Assembly (NCBI GenBank): GCA_036723975.1
Contig: DAIMGJ010000004.1
Location: 62,001-126,000 of the forward strand
Length of the DNA: 64,000 nt
Source: JAILEN01 sp036723975
GTDB taxonomy: Bacteria > Bacillota > Clostridia > Lachnospirales > Lachnospiraceae
Direction of reading: 5' to 3'
Position numbers and translations under genes: made by a program. The notes under the pieces were generated by a model. That model was given only the letters and a program-made list of their open reading frames with translations, was not told where the DNA came from and made no database searches. Shown piece after piece: positions 23,653 to 32,807 of the stretch; positions within the stretch are counted from its first letter, which is position 1; every line of letters starts with the position of its first letter.

Positions 23653-24555
23653 CTAGTCTTGCAATTTGCCCACGATTACATCCAACTCATCCTGAGAATA
23701 ATATTCAATCTCAATTTTTCCTTTATTATTGTCTTTTGGATGAATACTTACTTTGGTTCCAAGAATCTGCTTTAACTTCTCCTCCAAATCACTGTATATC
23801 GCTTTCAGTTTTGGATCGATATTATCATTGGGCTTTTTCTCGGAAACACCTTCGTTGATACGTTTGATTTCCTTTTCAAGTTCACGAACGGTCATGCCCT
23901 CATCCATAACTCGCTCTGCCAAAGGATATTGATCCTCGATTTTGTTTAAGGACAGAATGGTTCTTGCGTGTCCGGAAGAAAGGGTTCCGTCTATAACCAT
24001 TTGCTGAACTTTTTCATCCAATTTCAAAAGACGCATGGAGTTGGTGATTACCGCTCTACTCTTAGAAACAATCTCTGCCACTTCGTCCTGCTTATATCCA
24101 AATCGGTCGATTAAATCTTTGTACGCCAAAGCTTCTTCAATCGGATTTAAATCTTCTCGTTGAAGATTCTCAATCAAACGAATCTGAACAATCTGTTCTT
24201 CGGTCAGATCCATGATTCGAACCGGCACTTCTTTCAGACCCGCCATCTTAGATGCACGCCATCTTCGTTCACCGGCAATCAATTCATAATAACCATCTCT
24301 TTTTACGACAACGAGAGGTTCGATTACACCATGCTTTTTAATGGAATCAGATAATTCCAAAAGCTTATCATCATCGAATGTTTTACGTGGCTGATTCTTG
24401 TTAGGTTCAACTTCATTAATACTTAAATTAATCCAGCCGGCCGGCTGATTATCGTTTTCGTTTCCCGTGGAACCTTGGTCAGCTGCTGCAATGTTTTTAT
24501 TTACAATAAGGGAATCCAGTCCCTTTCCAAGTCCACCCTTTTTCTTTGTTGCCAT
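23653..24555 (-). CDS. parB: Chromosome-partitioning protein ParB (Spo0J)
   Basis: A 300-residue CTPase and DNA-binding protein that loads at parS and spreads to organise the origin. It begins MATKKKGGLGKGLDSLI. The ParB/Srx-type nucleotide-binding region contains NQPRKTF and GERRWRASK, followed by the KSRAVITNSMRLLKL helix-turn-helix that reads parS and a C-terminal dimerisation domain. It follows parA directly, and three parS-like sites lie within 1.7 kb upstream. Confidence 0.96.
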   Translation of the reverse strand: MATKKKGGLGKGLDSLIVNKNIAAADQGSTGNENDNQPAGWINLSINEVEPNKNQPRKTFDDDKLLELSDSIKKHGVIEPLVVVKRDGYYELIAGERRWRASKMAGLKEVPVRIMDLTEEQIVQIRLIENLQREDLNPIEEALAYKDLIDRFGYKQDEVAEIVSKSRAVITNSMRLLKLDEKVQQMVIDGTLSSGHARTILSLNKIEDQYPLAERVMDEGMTVRELEKEIKRINEGVSEKKPNDNIDPKLKAIYSDLEEKLKQILGTKVSIHPKDNNKGKIEIEYYSQDELDVIVGKLQD

Positions 24556-24570
24556 CTATATTTGCCCTTT

Positions 24571-25332
24571 CTATCTGGAAATCACTTCTTTTGCTAAATT
24601 ACGATAACTCTCTGCTCCGGCAGATTTTCCATCATATAAGTTAATCGGCAATCCATTGGATGGAGCTTCAGCCAAACGAACATTTCTCGGAATGATGGTC
24701 TTATATACGTAAGCTTGTAAGTTTTCTTTTACAGTATCCACTACGTCAGATGATAGATTTGTTCTGGAATCATACATAGTAAATACTACACCATCAATTT
24801 CCAGTTTTGAGTTTAATCGCTCCTTTACCAAGTCAATTGTGTGCATCAACTGTGCGATTCCTTCCAATGCATAGTACTCACACTGAATCGGAACCAAAAC
24901 GCTATCGGATGTAGTTAAAGCATTGATTGTCAACATATTCAAAGATGGCGGGCAATCTATGATGATAAAATCATAATCATCCTTTATATAGTCAACTTCA
25001 TTCTTTAAAATATATTCTCTTTCATTTCTTCCCAGAAGTTCAATTTCTGCTCCGGCAAGATCAACGTCAGACGGAATTACCTTGAGATTATCAATTTCTT
25101 CAACCCCATACATACTTTCACGAACTGTACATTCGTCCAACATTAATTGATAAACTGTATTCTCCAAACTATCTTTATCCAAACCAAATCCACTGGTGGT
25201 ATTTCCCTGGGGATCCAAATCGATAACTAAGACTTTTTTTCCTTGTTCAGCAAGACATGCCGAAAGATTGATGGCGGTTGTTGTCTTTCCAACGCCACCT
25301 TTTTGGTTAGCAATTGCAATAATTCTTCCCAT
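24571..25332 (-). CDS. parA: Chromosome-partitioning ATPase ParA (Soj)
   Basis: A 253-residue Walker-type ATPase. The deviant Walker A KGGVGKTTT appears near residue 11, followed by DLDPQGN and the Walker B region IIIDCPPSLNMLTINAL. It dimerises on DNA with ATP and is released by ParB, moving origins and, in Bacillus, controlling DnaA. It is the first gene of the parAB unit downstream of the parS region. Confidence 0.97.
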   Translation of the reverse strand: MGRIIAIANQKGGVGKTTTAINLSACLAEQGKKVLVIDLDPQGNTTSGFGLDKDSLENTVYQLMLDECTVRESMYGVEEIDNLKVIPSDVDLAGAEIELLGRNEREYILKNEVDYIKDDYDFIIIDCPPSLNMLTINALTTSDSVLVPIQCEYYALEGIAQLMHTIDLVKERLNSKLEIDGVVFTMYDSRTNLSSDVVDTVKENLQAYVYKTIIPRNVRLAEAPSNGLPINLYDGKSAGAESYRNLAKEVISR

Positions 25333-25467
25333 AATTTCTCCTTTTCCTTATATATCTCATCAAGCAGAGTCTATTATATCACTTCCTATTTTCTAATTCT
25401 ATGAGAGATTTTTAATGTTTTTTTCTCCTATACTAGATATAGTTGTTTATATTATTCTTTTTTAAAA

Positions 25468-25483
25468 TGTTTCACGTGAAACA
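25468..25483. promoter_or_regulatory. parS site 1
   Basis: TGTTTCACGTGAAACA is a perfect 16-bp palindrome matching the universal ParB-binding parS consensus. It lies 135 bp upstream of parA. Confidence 0.95.
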
Positions 25484-25563
25484 TTTTTGACAAATCTAGA
25501 TTTATTTCGAGGTATAAATTTGTTCTACTATATCTTGTAGTTTTCATGGATTTCGCTCCAAAA

Positions 25564-25579
25564 TGTTTCACATGAAACA
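25564..25579. promoter_or_regulatory. parS-like site 2
   Basis: TGTTTCACATGAAACA differs from site 1 at one central base, which breaks the central CG step. It is probably a weaker parS. Confidence 0.8.
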
Positions 25580-25672
25580 TTTATCTGCCACCCATATCTT
25601 GTGGGTTACAAATTATTTTCACCTTCGGATTAAATCTTTGTATAGATTTTTTAGAAATTATAAATGAAATAT

Positions 25673-25902
25673 TAAAATCCCGGGCAACCATACATCAAGT
25701 TTCGCACCAGGGTTGTTCGCCTAATGAAATTACAAAAACCGTTTTGGAATATTTGCACCGCGTCTTAAGTCGCATCCATGCTCCTGCGACGCTCTCGGCA
25801 CCATCCGGGTGCCTCTCACAAATATTTTGCAAAACGATTTTTTATTTCATTGGCTCTCACCTAAAAGTGCTTCAACCTAATGTATGGCTGTCCGGGACTT
25901 AA
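25673..25902. repeat. Nested palindromic element (element 3), about 230 bp
   Basis: The outer arms (TCCCGGGCAACCATACAT and its near-complement at 25880-25899) enclose an inner inverted repeat of about 33 bp (25723-25755 with 25819-25851). Inside this are two G+C-rich hairpins, GTCGCA/TGCGAC (25769-25790) and GGCACC/GGTGCC (25797-25813). There is no coding capacity, and only one copy is seen here. The layout resembles the other palindromic elements in the window but the sequence is different. Confidence 0.7.
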
Positions 25903-25943
25903 CATTTGCCAATTAAATAATACAGTTAGCAAGAACAATATCA

Positions 25944-26114
25944 GTGTTTGGCGTGGATGTCATATTTCCGACAGTCATCCGCGGAGCATTCCGAGAATCC
26001 GTCGTATGTCTGTTGAATCTCGAAGGCTTTCCTGAGAGATTCTTTACAGACATTCGACTAGTCGAGGTAAAGCGGAGACGGTGCCGAGGAAATATGAGCA
26101 TCCATCCCAAACAC
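25944..26114 (+). repeat. Palindromic element family 1, copy A (171 bp)
   Basis: The outer arms GTGTTTGG and CCAAACAC (25944-25951 with 26107-26114) begin a long stem that continues through ATATTTCC/GGAAATAT. Inside, ATGTCTGT pairs with ACAGACAT and encloses a GAATCTC/GAGATTC hairpin. The blocks CCGCGGAGC and GCGGAGACGGTGCCGAGG are conserved with copies at 48880 and 61421. Confidence 0.85.
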
Positions 26115-26139
26115 GTTACTGTCTTTTTATTAATAATAA

Positions 26140-26613
26140 TTATCGAAGGAGCGATTCCAGTTCGATCTTTGCGCGGATTGGATCCTGCGGAAGAAATGAT
26201 AACACAAGATGTAGTTTATCTAAATCTACTGACCCACTACATAATGTTTCACGTGAAACATTTGAAGGATTTGGTTCAGACTCGGGAAGAGAAGATTTTG
26301 TCTCTAACTCTCTTCTGGCCTGCCGAACTTCATGGATACGATTGTCTATGAAAGAAAATTCTTTTTCTTCTTTAGATTTGGATTCCAACAAATCTGCCAG
26401 TAGCTGATTTAATTCGTCCAACTTTTCGATATTTTTTTCTGCAATTGGCCTTGGAGTAAAATCCGTAAAAAACCCCTGGTTTTCTTCCTTAATCAGTTGG
26501 ATCATCTTTTCTGTCTCATGTATCTTTACTTCGATATCTTCCAACAGGGATTTCTTAGTCATAAGATTTTCTTTCAATTCATTTTCATAGGAATCCAATA
26601 ATTCTAAAATCAT
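26140..26613 (-). CDS. Uncharacterised coiled-coil protein with an internal parS
   Basis: A 157-residue soluble protein, not recognised. Residues 1-110 are strongly helical and charged with heptad character (ELLDSYENELKENLMTKKSL, later KSKEEKEFSFIDNRI), suggesting a coiled coil. The C-terminal part is less regular. A perfect parS site lies inside the gene and encodes NVSRETL. It follows rsmG on the same strand with a 38-bp gap, at the end of the mnmE-mnmG-rsmG operon. Confidence 0.75.
   Translation of the reverse strand: MILELLDSYENELKENLMTKKSLLEDIEVKIHETEKMIQLIKEENQGFFTDFTPRPIAEKNIEKLDELNQLLADLLESKSKEEKEFSFIDNRIHEVRQARRELETKSSLPESEPNPSNVSRETLCSGSVDLDKLHLVLSFLPQDPIRAKIELESLLR
26245..26260. 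promoter_or_regulatory. parS site 3, inside a coding region
   Basis: TGTTTCACGTGAAACA, identical to site 1, lies within the coiled-coil protein gene in codons for Val-Ser-Arg-Glu-Thr. Coding parS sites are known in Bacillus. Confidence 0.93.
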
Positions 26614-26651
26614 AAAATTTCCTCGATACTTTTATATACCCTTAAAACTTT

Positions 26652-27380
26652 CTATTTTAAAGGTTCCTTACTTGGAACACCTGCTTTTCTCGGATACTTC
26701 TTTGAACAAGATTTCTCTTTTTTAACTTCAAGAAGAGAACGCTTCATATCGGAATGCGGTAATTCAAAGCGAACAATTCTGTCTACCTTTCCACCCAACA
26801 GAGAAACAGCTTTTCCGGACTCGGTCAACTCTTCATCAATCGTCTCCGTCTTATAGGAAACAAATGATCCTCCTACTTTTACAAACGGTAGACAATATTC
26901 GGATAGGGTAGAAATATTTGCAACCGCTCGAGATAAAACCAAATCATAGTTTTCTCTATGTTCCGGTTTTCTGGCAAACTCTTCTGCCCGACCATGAATT
27001 AAAGATATATTCTTCAAAGATAAGGCTGCACTTACCTCATCCAAAAATTTAATGCGTTTATTCAAAGAATCGAATAAAACAAATTCAACTTCCGGATACA
27101 AAATCTTTAATGGCATACCCGGAAATCCTGCTCCGGTTCCAAGGTCCAATACCCTTCCCTGAAAATCGGATAAATTTATAATTTCTATCAACGATAAACT
27201 ATCTATAAAATGTCGAAGTACAACATCATCCCACTCAGTAATTCCGGTGAGATTCATAACCTTGTTTTTCTCAACCAGCATTTCATAGAAAGTAGTAAGA
27301 CCCTCTCGTTTCTTATCATCAATCGGGATATGCTTATTTTCACAATATTCATTTATTAAATTGAAATTATATTTATTCAT
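26652..27380 (-). CDS. rsmG: 16S rRNA (guanine527-N7)-methyltransferase
   Basis: A 242-residue SAM methyltransferase acting on G527 of 16S rRNA; its loss gives streptomycin tolerance in other bacteria. The motifs VMNLTGITEWDDVVLRHFIDS and VLDLGTGAGFPGMPLKI are complete, and SRAVANISTLSEYCLPF follows. The ribosome binding site is weak, so it may depend on coupling to mnmG, whose stop is 12 bases upstream. It is in its usual place after mnmG. Confidence 0.96.
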   Translation of the reverse strand: MNKYNFNLINEYCENKHIPIDDKKREGLTTFYEMLVEKNKVMNLTGITEWDDVVLRHFIDSLSLIEIINLSDFQGRVLDLGTGAGFPGMPLKILYPEVEFVLFDSLNKRIKFLDEVSAALSLKNISLIHGRAEEFARKPEHRENYDLVLSRAVANISTLSEYCLPFVKVGGSFVSYKTETIDEELTESGKAVSLLGGKVDRIVRFELPHSDMKRSLLEVKKEKSCSKKYPRKAGVPSKEPLK

Positions 27381-27392
27381 ATGTAAAATTCT

Positions 27393-29276
27393 TTATTTTA
27401 AATACTTTGCCTGTTCCAAGTACACCAACAAAACAGAAATATCCGCAGGAGATACTCCTGAAATTCTGGAAGCTTGCCCAATATTTAACGGGCGAAGTTT
27501 ATTTAACTTCTGTCTTGCTTCAATTCTTAAGGAAGGTACATCATCATAATCAATTTCAGCAGGAATCTTCTTGCTTTCAATCTTTTTAAAATGTTCCACC
27601 TGTTTAATCTGTCTGGTAATATATCCCTCATACTTAATATTGATATTGACCTGCTCCCGAACTTCTTCCGGAAGATCCGGTCGTTCTTCATCAATCGGGG
27701 CAAGCAAATCATAGGAGAGTTCCGGTCGACGAATCAAATCACAAAACTTCACGCCATTTGTTACAGGAATAGAATCCAATGACACAAGCAAATCATTTAC
27801 CTTTTTGTTGGAACCGATATTCTTTTCCTTTACACGGGCAATTTCTTTTTCGATTAACTCTTCTTTTTTACATACCCAGTCATAACGTTCATCCGAAATC
27901 AATCCAATCTCATGACCAATCTTAGAAAGACGAAGATCTGCGTTGTCCTGTCGTAAAAGGAGACGATATTCCGCTCTTGAAGTCATCATGCGGTAAGGTT
28001 CATGACTTTCTTTTGTAACTAAATCATCAATCAGTACACCGATATAGCTTTCGCTTCGATCTAATACAACCTGGTCGCGACCTAAAACTTCAAGGGCCGC
28101 ATTTATTCCGGCAACAAGTCCCTGGGCTGCAGCTTCTTCATACCCGCTACTTCCGTTGAACTGTCCGCCAGCAAAAAGACCTTTTATCTTTTTAAACTCC
28201 AGTGTTGCATATAACTGATTTGCATCAATGCAATCATATTCAATTGCATAAGCATTTCGAACAATCGTTGCATGCTCAAGTCCGGGAACCGTATGATACA
28301 TTTCATACTGCACATCCTCCGGCATGGAAGAAGACATTCCGGAAATATACATTTCATTTGTATAAAGTCCTTCCGGCTCAACAAACAACTGATGACGTTC
28401 CTTATCGGCAAACTTTACCACTTTATCTTCGATAGAGGGGCAATATCTAGGACCTGTTCCTTCAATTACTCCGGAGTACATGGGGGAACGATCTAAATTT
28501 TTACGAATAATATCGTGGGTCTTTTCATTTGTATAAGTTAAATAACAGGAAACCTGTTTCTTTTGAATGGAATCCGGATCTGTTGTAAATGAAAACGGCA
28601 CAATACGTTCATCACCAAACTGTTCTTCCATCTTGGAATAATCAATGGTACTTCCATCAATTCGAGCAGGCGTTCCGGTTTTAAAACGACGAAGCTCTAT
28701 TCCGTTTTTCTCCAAAGATGCACTTAATGTATTTGCAGCTTTTAAACCATTCGGGCCGGTATACTCAATTACGTCTCCGTAAAGGCAACGAGCTTTTAAG
28801 TAAGTTCCGGTACAAAGAACAACTGCCTTACAATGATAGGTACCACCGGAAAATGTTTTCGCACCAACAATTTTTCCGTCTTCCACCATAATCTCGGAAA
28901 CTTCTGCCTGGCGCAAAGTTAAATTATCCTGAGCCTGAAGAGTTTTCTTCATTTCAACGGAATACTGTAATTTATCTGCCTGAGCGCGAAGCGAATGAAC
29001 TGCAGGACCCTTTGACTTATTTAACATTTTTGACTGCAAAAATGTTTTATCAATATTAATGCCCATCTGTCCGCCAAGAGCATCCAACTCTCTTACCAAA
29101 TGACCCTTGGAGCTTCCTCCAATATTTGGATTACATGGCATAAGCGCAACAGAATCCATACTTACAGTAAAAATAATCGTTTTAAGTCCTAAGCGTGCAC
29201 ATGCCAAAGCAGCCTCGCATCCTGCGTGGCCTGCACCAACAATCACAACGTCATAGGTTTCTTCTACAACTGACAT
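27393..29276 (-). CDS. mnmG: tRNA uridine-5-carboxymethylaminomethyl modification enzyme MnmG
   Basis: A 627-residue FAD enzyme that works with MnmE to modify U34 of tRNAs reading two-codon boxes. The dinucleotide motif VVIVGAGHAGCEAALA lies at the N-terminus, followed by the PCNPNIGGSSKGHLVRE active-site region, the ARCLYGDV segment and the C-terminal RISGVSPADISVLLVYLEQ. The length is normal for the family. AAAGG precedes the ATG, and the gene sits 12 bases after mnmE. Confidence 0.97.
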   Translation of the reverse strand: MSVVEETYDVVIVGAGHAGCEAALACARLGLKTIIFTVSMDSVALMPCNPNIGGSSKGHLVRELDALGGQMGINIDKTFLQSKMLNKSKGPAVHSLRAQADKLQYSVEMKKTLQAQDNLTLRQAEVSEIMVEDGKIVGAKTFSGGTYHCKAVVLCTGTYLKARCLYGDVIEYTGPNGLKAANTLSASLEKNGIELRRFKTGTPARIDGSTIDYSKMEEQFGDERIVPFSFTTDPDSIQKKQVSCYLTYTNEKTHDIIRKNLDRSPMYSGVIEGTGPRYCPSIEDKVVKFADKERHQLFVEPEGLYTNEMYISGMSSSMPEDVQYEMYHTVPGLEHATIVRNAYAIEYDCIDANQLYATLEFKKIKGLFAGGQFNGSSGYEEAAAQGLVAGINAALEVLGRDQVVLDRSESYIGVLIDDLVTKESHEPYRMMTSRAEYRLLLRQDNADLRLSKIGHEIGLISDERYDWVCKKEELIEKEIARVKEKNIGSNKKVNDLLVSLDSIPVTNGVKFCDLIRRPELSYDLLAPIDEERPDLPEEVREQVNINIKYEGYITRQIKQVEHFKKIESKKIPAEIDYDDVPSLRIEARQKLNKLRPLNIGQASRISGVSPADISVLLVYLEQAKYLK

Positions 29277-29288
29277 ATATTACCTTTC

Positions 29289-30662
29289 TTATTTTCCCAT
29301 ACAAAACTTAGAAAAAATCTGATTTACCAAATCTTCTTCTAAAGATTCTCCAATAATTTTGCCCAGTGATTCATAGGCATCCATCAAATCGATGGAAAAG
29401 AAATCTTCAGGCATATCGTTTTCTATACTTGTACAAACCTGTGATAAAGAACGGTTCGCTTCCTCCAAAGAAAACTTCTGTCTCTCATTGGTAATAAAGA
29501 TTTCATTATTTAAAGCAATTTCTCCGGAAAAGAACATGGAGCGGATTTCTTCTTTTAAATCATCCAAACCGGTATGTTCCTTTGCGGAAATAGAAATAAT
29601 CCTTTTCTTTGGTAAATGCTTAAGAATATCATCTTCGGAAACCTTCGCCTCCAAATCTGATTTGTTTAATAAAACAATTACCTTCTCATCGCGTATCTTA
29701 TCCATTAAATCAAAATCATCATGATCTAGAGCAAAGGTGGAATCCACAACGTATAAGATAAGGTCAGCTTCGTCAATTGAGGAAATAGCCTTCTTTACGC
29801 CAATTTTTTCCACTTTATCGTCCGTGTCGCGGATTCCTGCTGTATCAATCATATGCAGAGAAAACTCTCCAAAGGATATCATTTCCTCCAATGTATCTCT
29901 GGTGGTGCCCGGAATATCCGTAACAATTGCTCGTTCTTTTTTTGCAAGAACATTTAAAAGCGAAGACTTTCCCACATTGGGCTTACCAACGATGACTGTT
30001 TTGATTCCGTTTTTAATAAAGCTTCCGTCTTTCGCAGAAGAAATCAATTTCGAAACCTCATCCATAATCGGATGAATTACTTCTAACAAATGAGTTCCAT
30101 AACCATCCAAAGAAATATGTTCCGGATCATCCAAAGCAGATTCAATATACGCAATCTCATAAATGAGTTTTTGTCGCATGGAAACAATCTCATTCTTCAA
30201 GTATCCATCCAACTGTCGCAATGAATTCTTCGCAGCAATTTCATTTTGAGAAGAAATCACATCCATTACAGATTCTGCTTGGGACAAATCAATTCGTCCA
30301 TTTAAAAAAGCACGCTTTGTAAATTCTCCCGGCTCCGCAGGTCTGGCACCACTTCTAAAAACCAGGGAAAGAATTTCTTTTAAAAGAAAGACACTTCCAT
30401 GGCAATTGATTTCAACAACATCTTCTCTGGTATACGTACGTGGAGCTCGCATAACAGAAACCATTACTTCATCAAGTAAGGTTTCCCCATCATAAATATG
30501 TCCATACTGAATTGTATGAGTCATAACTTCCGATAATTTCTGTTTTCCTTTAAATATTTTGTCGCAAATCGCTATGGCGTCATCTCCGGAAATTCGAATA
30601 ATTCCGATTCCACCCTCCGAAAGACCCGTCGATATTGCAGCAATTGTGTCCTTTTCTATCAT
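29289..30662 (-). CDS. mnmE: tRNA modification GTPase MnmE
   Basis: A 457-residue GTPase partner of MnmG. The N-terminal formyl-tetrahydrofolate-binding domain begins IEKDTIAAISTGLSEGGIGI. The inserted G domain has GKPNVGKSS, a DIPGTTRD switch, DTAGIRDTDD and NKSD. The chain ends in the catalytic C-terminal motif CMGK. The start at 30662 is chosen because the usual family N-terminus begins there and a GGTG lies upstream; an ATG four codons earlier is possible. An extended -10 promoter precedes it. Confidence 0.96.
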   Translation of the reverse strand: MIEKDTIAAISTGLSEGGIGIIRISGDDAIAICDKIFKGKQKLSEVMTHTIQYGHIYDGETLLDEVMVSVMRAPRTYTREDVVEINCHGSVFLLKEILSLVFRSGARPAEPGEFTKRAFLNGRIDLSQAESVMDVISSQNEIAAKNSLRQLDGYLKNEIVSMRQKLIYEIAYIESALDDPEHISLDGYGTHLLEVIHPIMDEVSKLISSAKDGSFIKNGIKTVIVGKPNVGKSSLLNVLAKKERAIVTDIPGTTRDTLEEMISFGEFSLHMIDTAGIRDTDDKVEKIGVKKAISSIDEADLILYVVDSTFALDHDDFDLMDKIRDEKVIVLLNKSDLEAKVSEDDILKHLPKKRIISISAKEHTGLDDLKEEIRSMFFSGEIALNNEIFITNERQKFSLEEANRSLSQVCTSIENDMPEDFFSIDLMDAYESLGKIIGESLEEDLVNQIFSKFCMGK

Positions 30663-30690
30663 ATATTTCACCATATCAATATTTGTAAGG

Positions 30691-30699
30691 ATTATATCA
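30691..30699 (-). promoter_or_regulatory. Extended -10 promoter of mnmE
   Basis: TGATATAAT (30699-30691, minus strand) is an extended -10 box 28 bases before the mnmE start. No good -35 is seen at 17 bases. Confidence 0.5.
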
Positions 30700-30706
30700 C
30701 AAATTA

Positions 30707-30759
30707 TCTCCTTTTAAATTACAATTTAAAAGGAGACAAAGGTCACACCCCTGTCTCCT
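30707..30759 (-). terminator. Overlapping hairpins between jag and mnmE
   Basis: AGGAGACA/TGTCTCCT (30731-30738 with 30752-30759) is followed by TTT on the minus strand and would end the jag transcript. A second, longer palindrome (30707-30720 with 30723-30736) shares its bases, so the two hairpins exclude each other. Confidence 0.55.
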
Positions 30760-30776
30760 CTGAATAAGAATACTTA

Positions 30777-31499
30777 TTATTTCTTAAGAGTAATTACAAC
30801 ATGTCTGTATGGTTCTTCACCTTCAGAATGGGTCATTACTGCATCATCATCCTGTAATGCATAATGGATAACTCTTCTTTCGTAAGGATTCATTGCTTCC
30901 AAAGAAACCGGCTTTCTTGTTCTCTTTGCTTTGTAAGCACAGTTCTTTGCAAGATTCTCCAATGTTTCTTTACGACGACGACGATAATCTTCTGTATCAA
31001 GTTTTACCTTTGTATAAGTATCAACCTTACGATTTAATGCAAGATTTGCAAGATACTGTAAAGAATCAAGTGTCTGACCACGTTTTCCGATGATGATTCC
31101 CATTTCCGGGCCAACCATATCAACGTTAATTGTATTGTCTTCTGCATCATATTCAGCAGAAAGAGTTACTTCCAAGTTCATGGAAGCGAATACTTCCTTC
31201 AAGAAATCCTTAACAACGGTAATTGCCTCATCCGGATTTTCCAAAACTTCTTTCTTATCTTCAGAAGTCTTTGTTTCTTTCAAAGGATTTTCTTCTGTGG
31301 AATCAACGGATTCAGAAGTTTTCTTTTCACCCTTTAAAGAAACCTTAATTACCGCATCTTTTGCTCCAAGACCTAAGATTCCGGAAGAACCTTTTTCTAC
31401 AACTTCATAGTCTAACTTATCACTTGTTAATCCAAGTTCAACTGATGCCAATGTCAAGGCATCCTCTACTGTTTTTCCTGAATATTCTCTAGATTCCAT
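30777..31499 (-). CDS. jag: RNA-binding protein Jag/KhpB (EloR)
   Basis: A 240-residue RNA-binding protein tied to cell elongation in Gram-positive bacteria. The domains run Jag-N (about 1-50, MESREYSGKTVEDALTLAS), an acidic linker, a KH domain with the GIIIGKRGQTLDSLQYL loop (about 135-160), and an R3H domain including NPYERRVIHYALQ. AGGGGG precedes the ATG. It follows yidC closely, the standard order. Confidence 0.95.
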   Translation of the reverse strand: MESREYSGKTVEDALTLASVELGLTSDKLDYEVVEKGSSGILGLGAKDAVIKVSLKGEKKTSESVDSTEENPLKETKTSEDKKEVLENPDEAITVVKDFLKEVFASMNLEVTLSAEYDAEDNTINVDMVGPEMGIIIGKRGQTLDSLQYLANLALNRKVDTYTKVKLDTEDYRRRRKETLENLAKNCAYKAKRTRKPVSLEAMNPYERRVIHYALQDDDAVMTHSEGEEPYRHVVITLKK

Positions 31500-31510
31500 A
31501 TTTATGCCCC

Positions 31511-32776
31511 CTATTTTGAATGTTTAATTCCTTCATTAAAGTCTTTTACCAAGTTCGCCTTTGCAGCCATTGAACCCGGCTTTGCATTGGAACGACTAAC
31601 TGCAGCTTTTTCCAAAACTTCTTCATTGGAGTTATTGTAAGAAGCAGCTTCAGAAATAGACTTTCTGGTATTCATGGTCGCATTTGCCATGATTTGCTCT
31701 CTTCTGATTCCGCGCTGTTCTTTTTTCTTTGCAGCTTTTTCTTTGTTTTTTTCAATAATATCATCAAGATTGATCTTTTCAAAATGACGATTTAAGAAGA
31801 ATTGCTGCGCCGCACGGATAAATCCACCGATTCCCCAATAGAATCCTAAACCAACCGGACAAGTAAATCCGATGAACAATGTCATAAGCGGCATTGTGTA
31901 GTTCATGGTTTTCATCTGCTGTGTCATCTGATCGTTGGAATTGGCCATTGGTGTCTGCAAAATGGTTAAATACTGAGTAAATGTTGCAATCACCGGAATG
32001 GATAAAGCTGCAAAAAATAACAACCAGTTATGATTTGCAATACCCATCTTCATCTGATTCCATGGTGTATCGGATATAGATAAAACAAACAAGTTGTTAA
32101 TCTCATCCAAATTGGAATGTGTCGTTGTAATGGTATCTGCCAAATTCGGGAATGCTTCTTTTAAACTATCCCAACCGGAAGAAGATAATTTATAAAGTAC
32201 ATCAATAATGTAATTTCCAAGAGTGGTTGGATCTTCAGCAGTAAAATCAACATTTACATTGCGGAGAGAAGCCTCTTCATAAACAGTCTGCATTAAGTCC
32301 GTATAACCCTTTGTGGATTGAATTCCTTCAACCAAACCTGAAAATAAATTTCTTACACTGCCAATATAAGCAGGTACATTGTAAAAAACTCGATACAAAG
32401 CGAATAAAATTGGCATCTGAATGAGCAACTGTACACAAGAACCGGTCATTGAAATGCCGTATTTATCATAAAGCATCTGTGTTTCTTCTTGTTGAGCAGC
32501 CATAGAAGCCTGGTCTCTTTTTCCCTTGTACTTATCCTGAATCGCCTTAAGTTCCGGATTCATCTTACGAGAAATCACAGAAAACTTCTGCTGTTTATAG
32601 GTAAGTGGGAAAAGACATAAGTAAATAAAAATAGTAAAAACCAAAATGGTAAGAGCAATGCTATGAATTCCCATATTGGAAAACAGCACATAAATCTTGT
32701 CCATAATCCATCCAAGACCTTTTGCAATCGGTCCCAAAATGGATCCACCGTAAGCAGTTAAATACATTGCTGTCAC
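31511..32776 (-). CDS. yidC: Membrane protein insertase YidC
   Basis: A 421-residue insertase of the YidC/Oxa1 family. There are five hydrophobic segments; the first helix region contains IMDKIYVLFSNMG, and the conserved cytosolic loop after the first core helix has LTYKQQKFSVISRKMNPEL. An unusually long extracytoplasmic segment (about 165-230) separates the second and third core helices. The C-terminal tail is basic, as is usual for ribosome contact. The start is a GTG with AGGAGG eight bases upstream. No lipobox is seen, unlike SpoIIIJ. Confidence 0.94.
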   Translation of the reverse strand: MTAMYLTAYGGSILGPIAKGLGWIMDKIYVLFSNMGIHSIALTILVFTIFIYLCLFPLTYKQQKFSVISRKMNPELKAIQDKYKGKRDQASMAAQQEETQMLYDKYGISMTGSCVQLLIQMPILFALYRVFYNVPAYIGSVRNLFSGLVEGIQSTKGYTDLMQTVYEEASLRNVNVDFTAEDPTTLGNYIIDVLYKLSSSGWDSLKEAFPNLADTITTTHSNLDEINNLFVLSISDTPWNQMKMGIANHNWLLFFAALSIPVIATFTQYLTILQTPMANSNDQMTQQMKTMNYTMPLMTLFIGFTCPVGLGFYWGIGGFIRAAQQFFLNRHFEKINLDDIIEKNKEKAAKKKEQRGIRREQIMANATMNTRKSISEAASYNNSNEEVLEKAAVSRSNAKPGSMAAKANLVKDFNEGIKHSK

Positions 32777-32807
32777 GTTTATTTCCTCCTATATATATTG
32801 TAAAAGC

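Larger units (their letters stand above)
25333..26139. other. Intergenic region between parA and the coiled-coil gene
   Basis: This 800-bp stretch has no credible gene. It holds two parS-like sites, a 230-bp nested palindrome and a family 1 palindromic element. The remaining A+T-rich sequence next to parA should contain its promoter, but no clear one is seen. Confidence 0.8.

Noticed and set aside
25944..26114. Element copy A as an insertion sequence with target duplication
   Set aside because: No transposase, and no direct repeat could be found flanking the arms of any copy.
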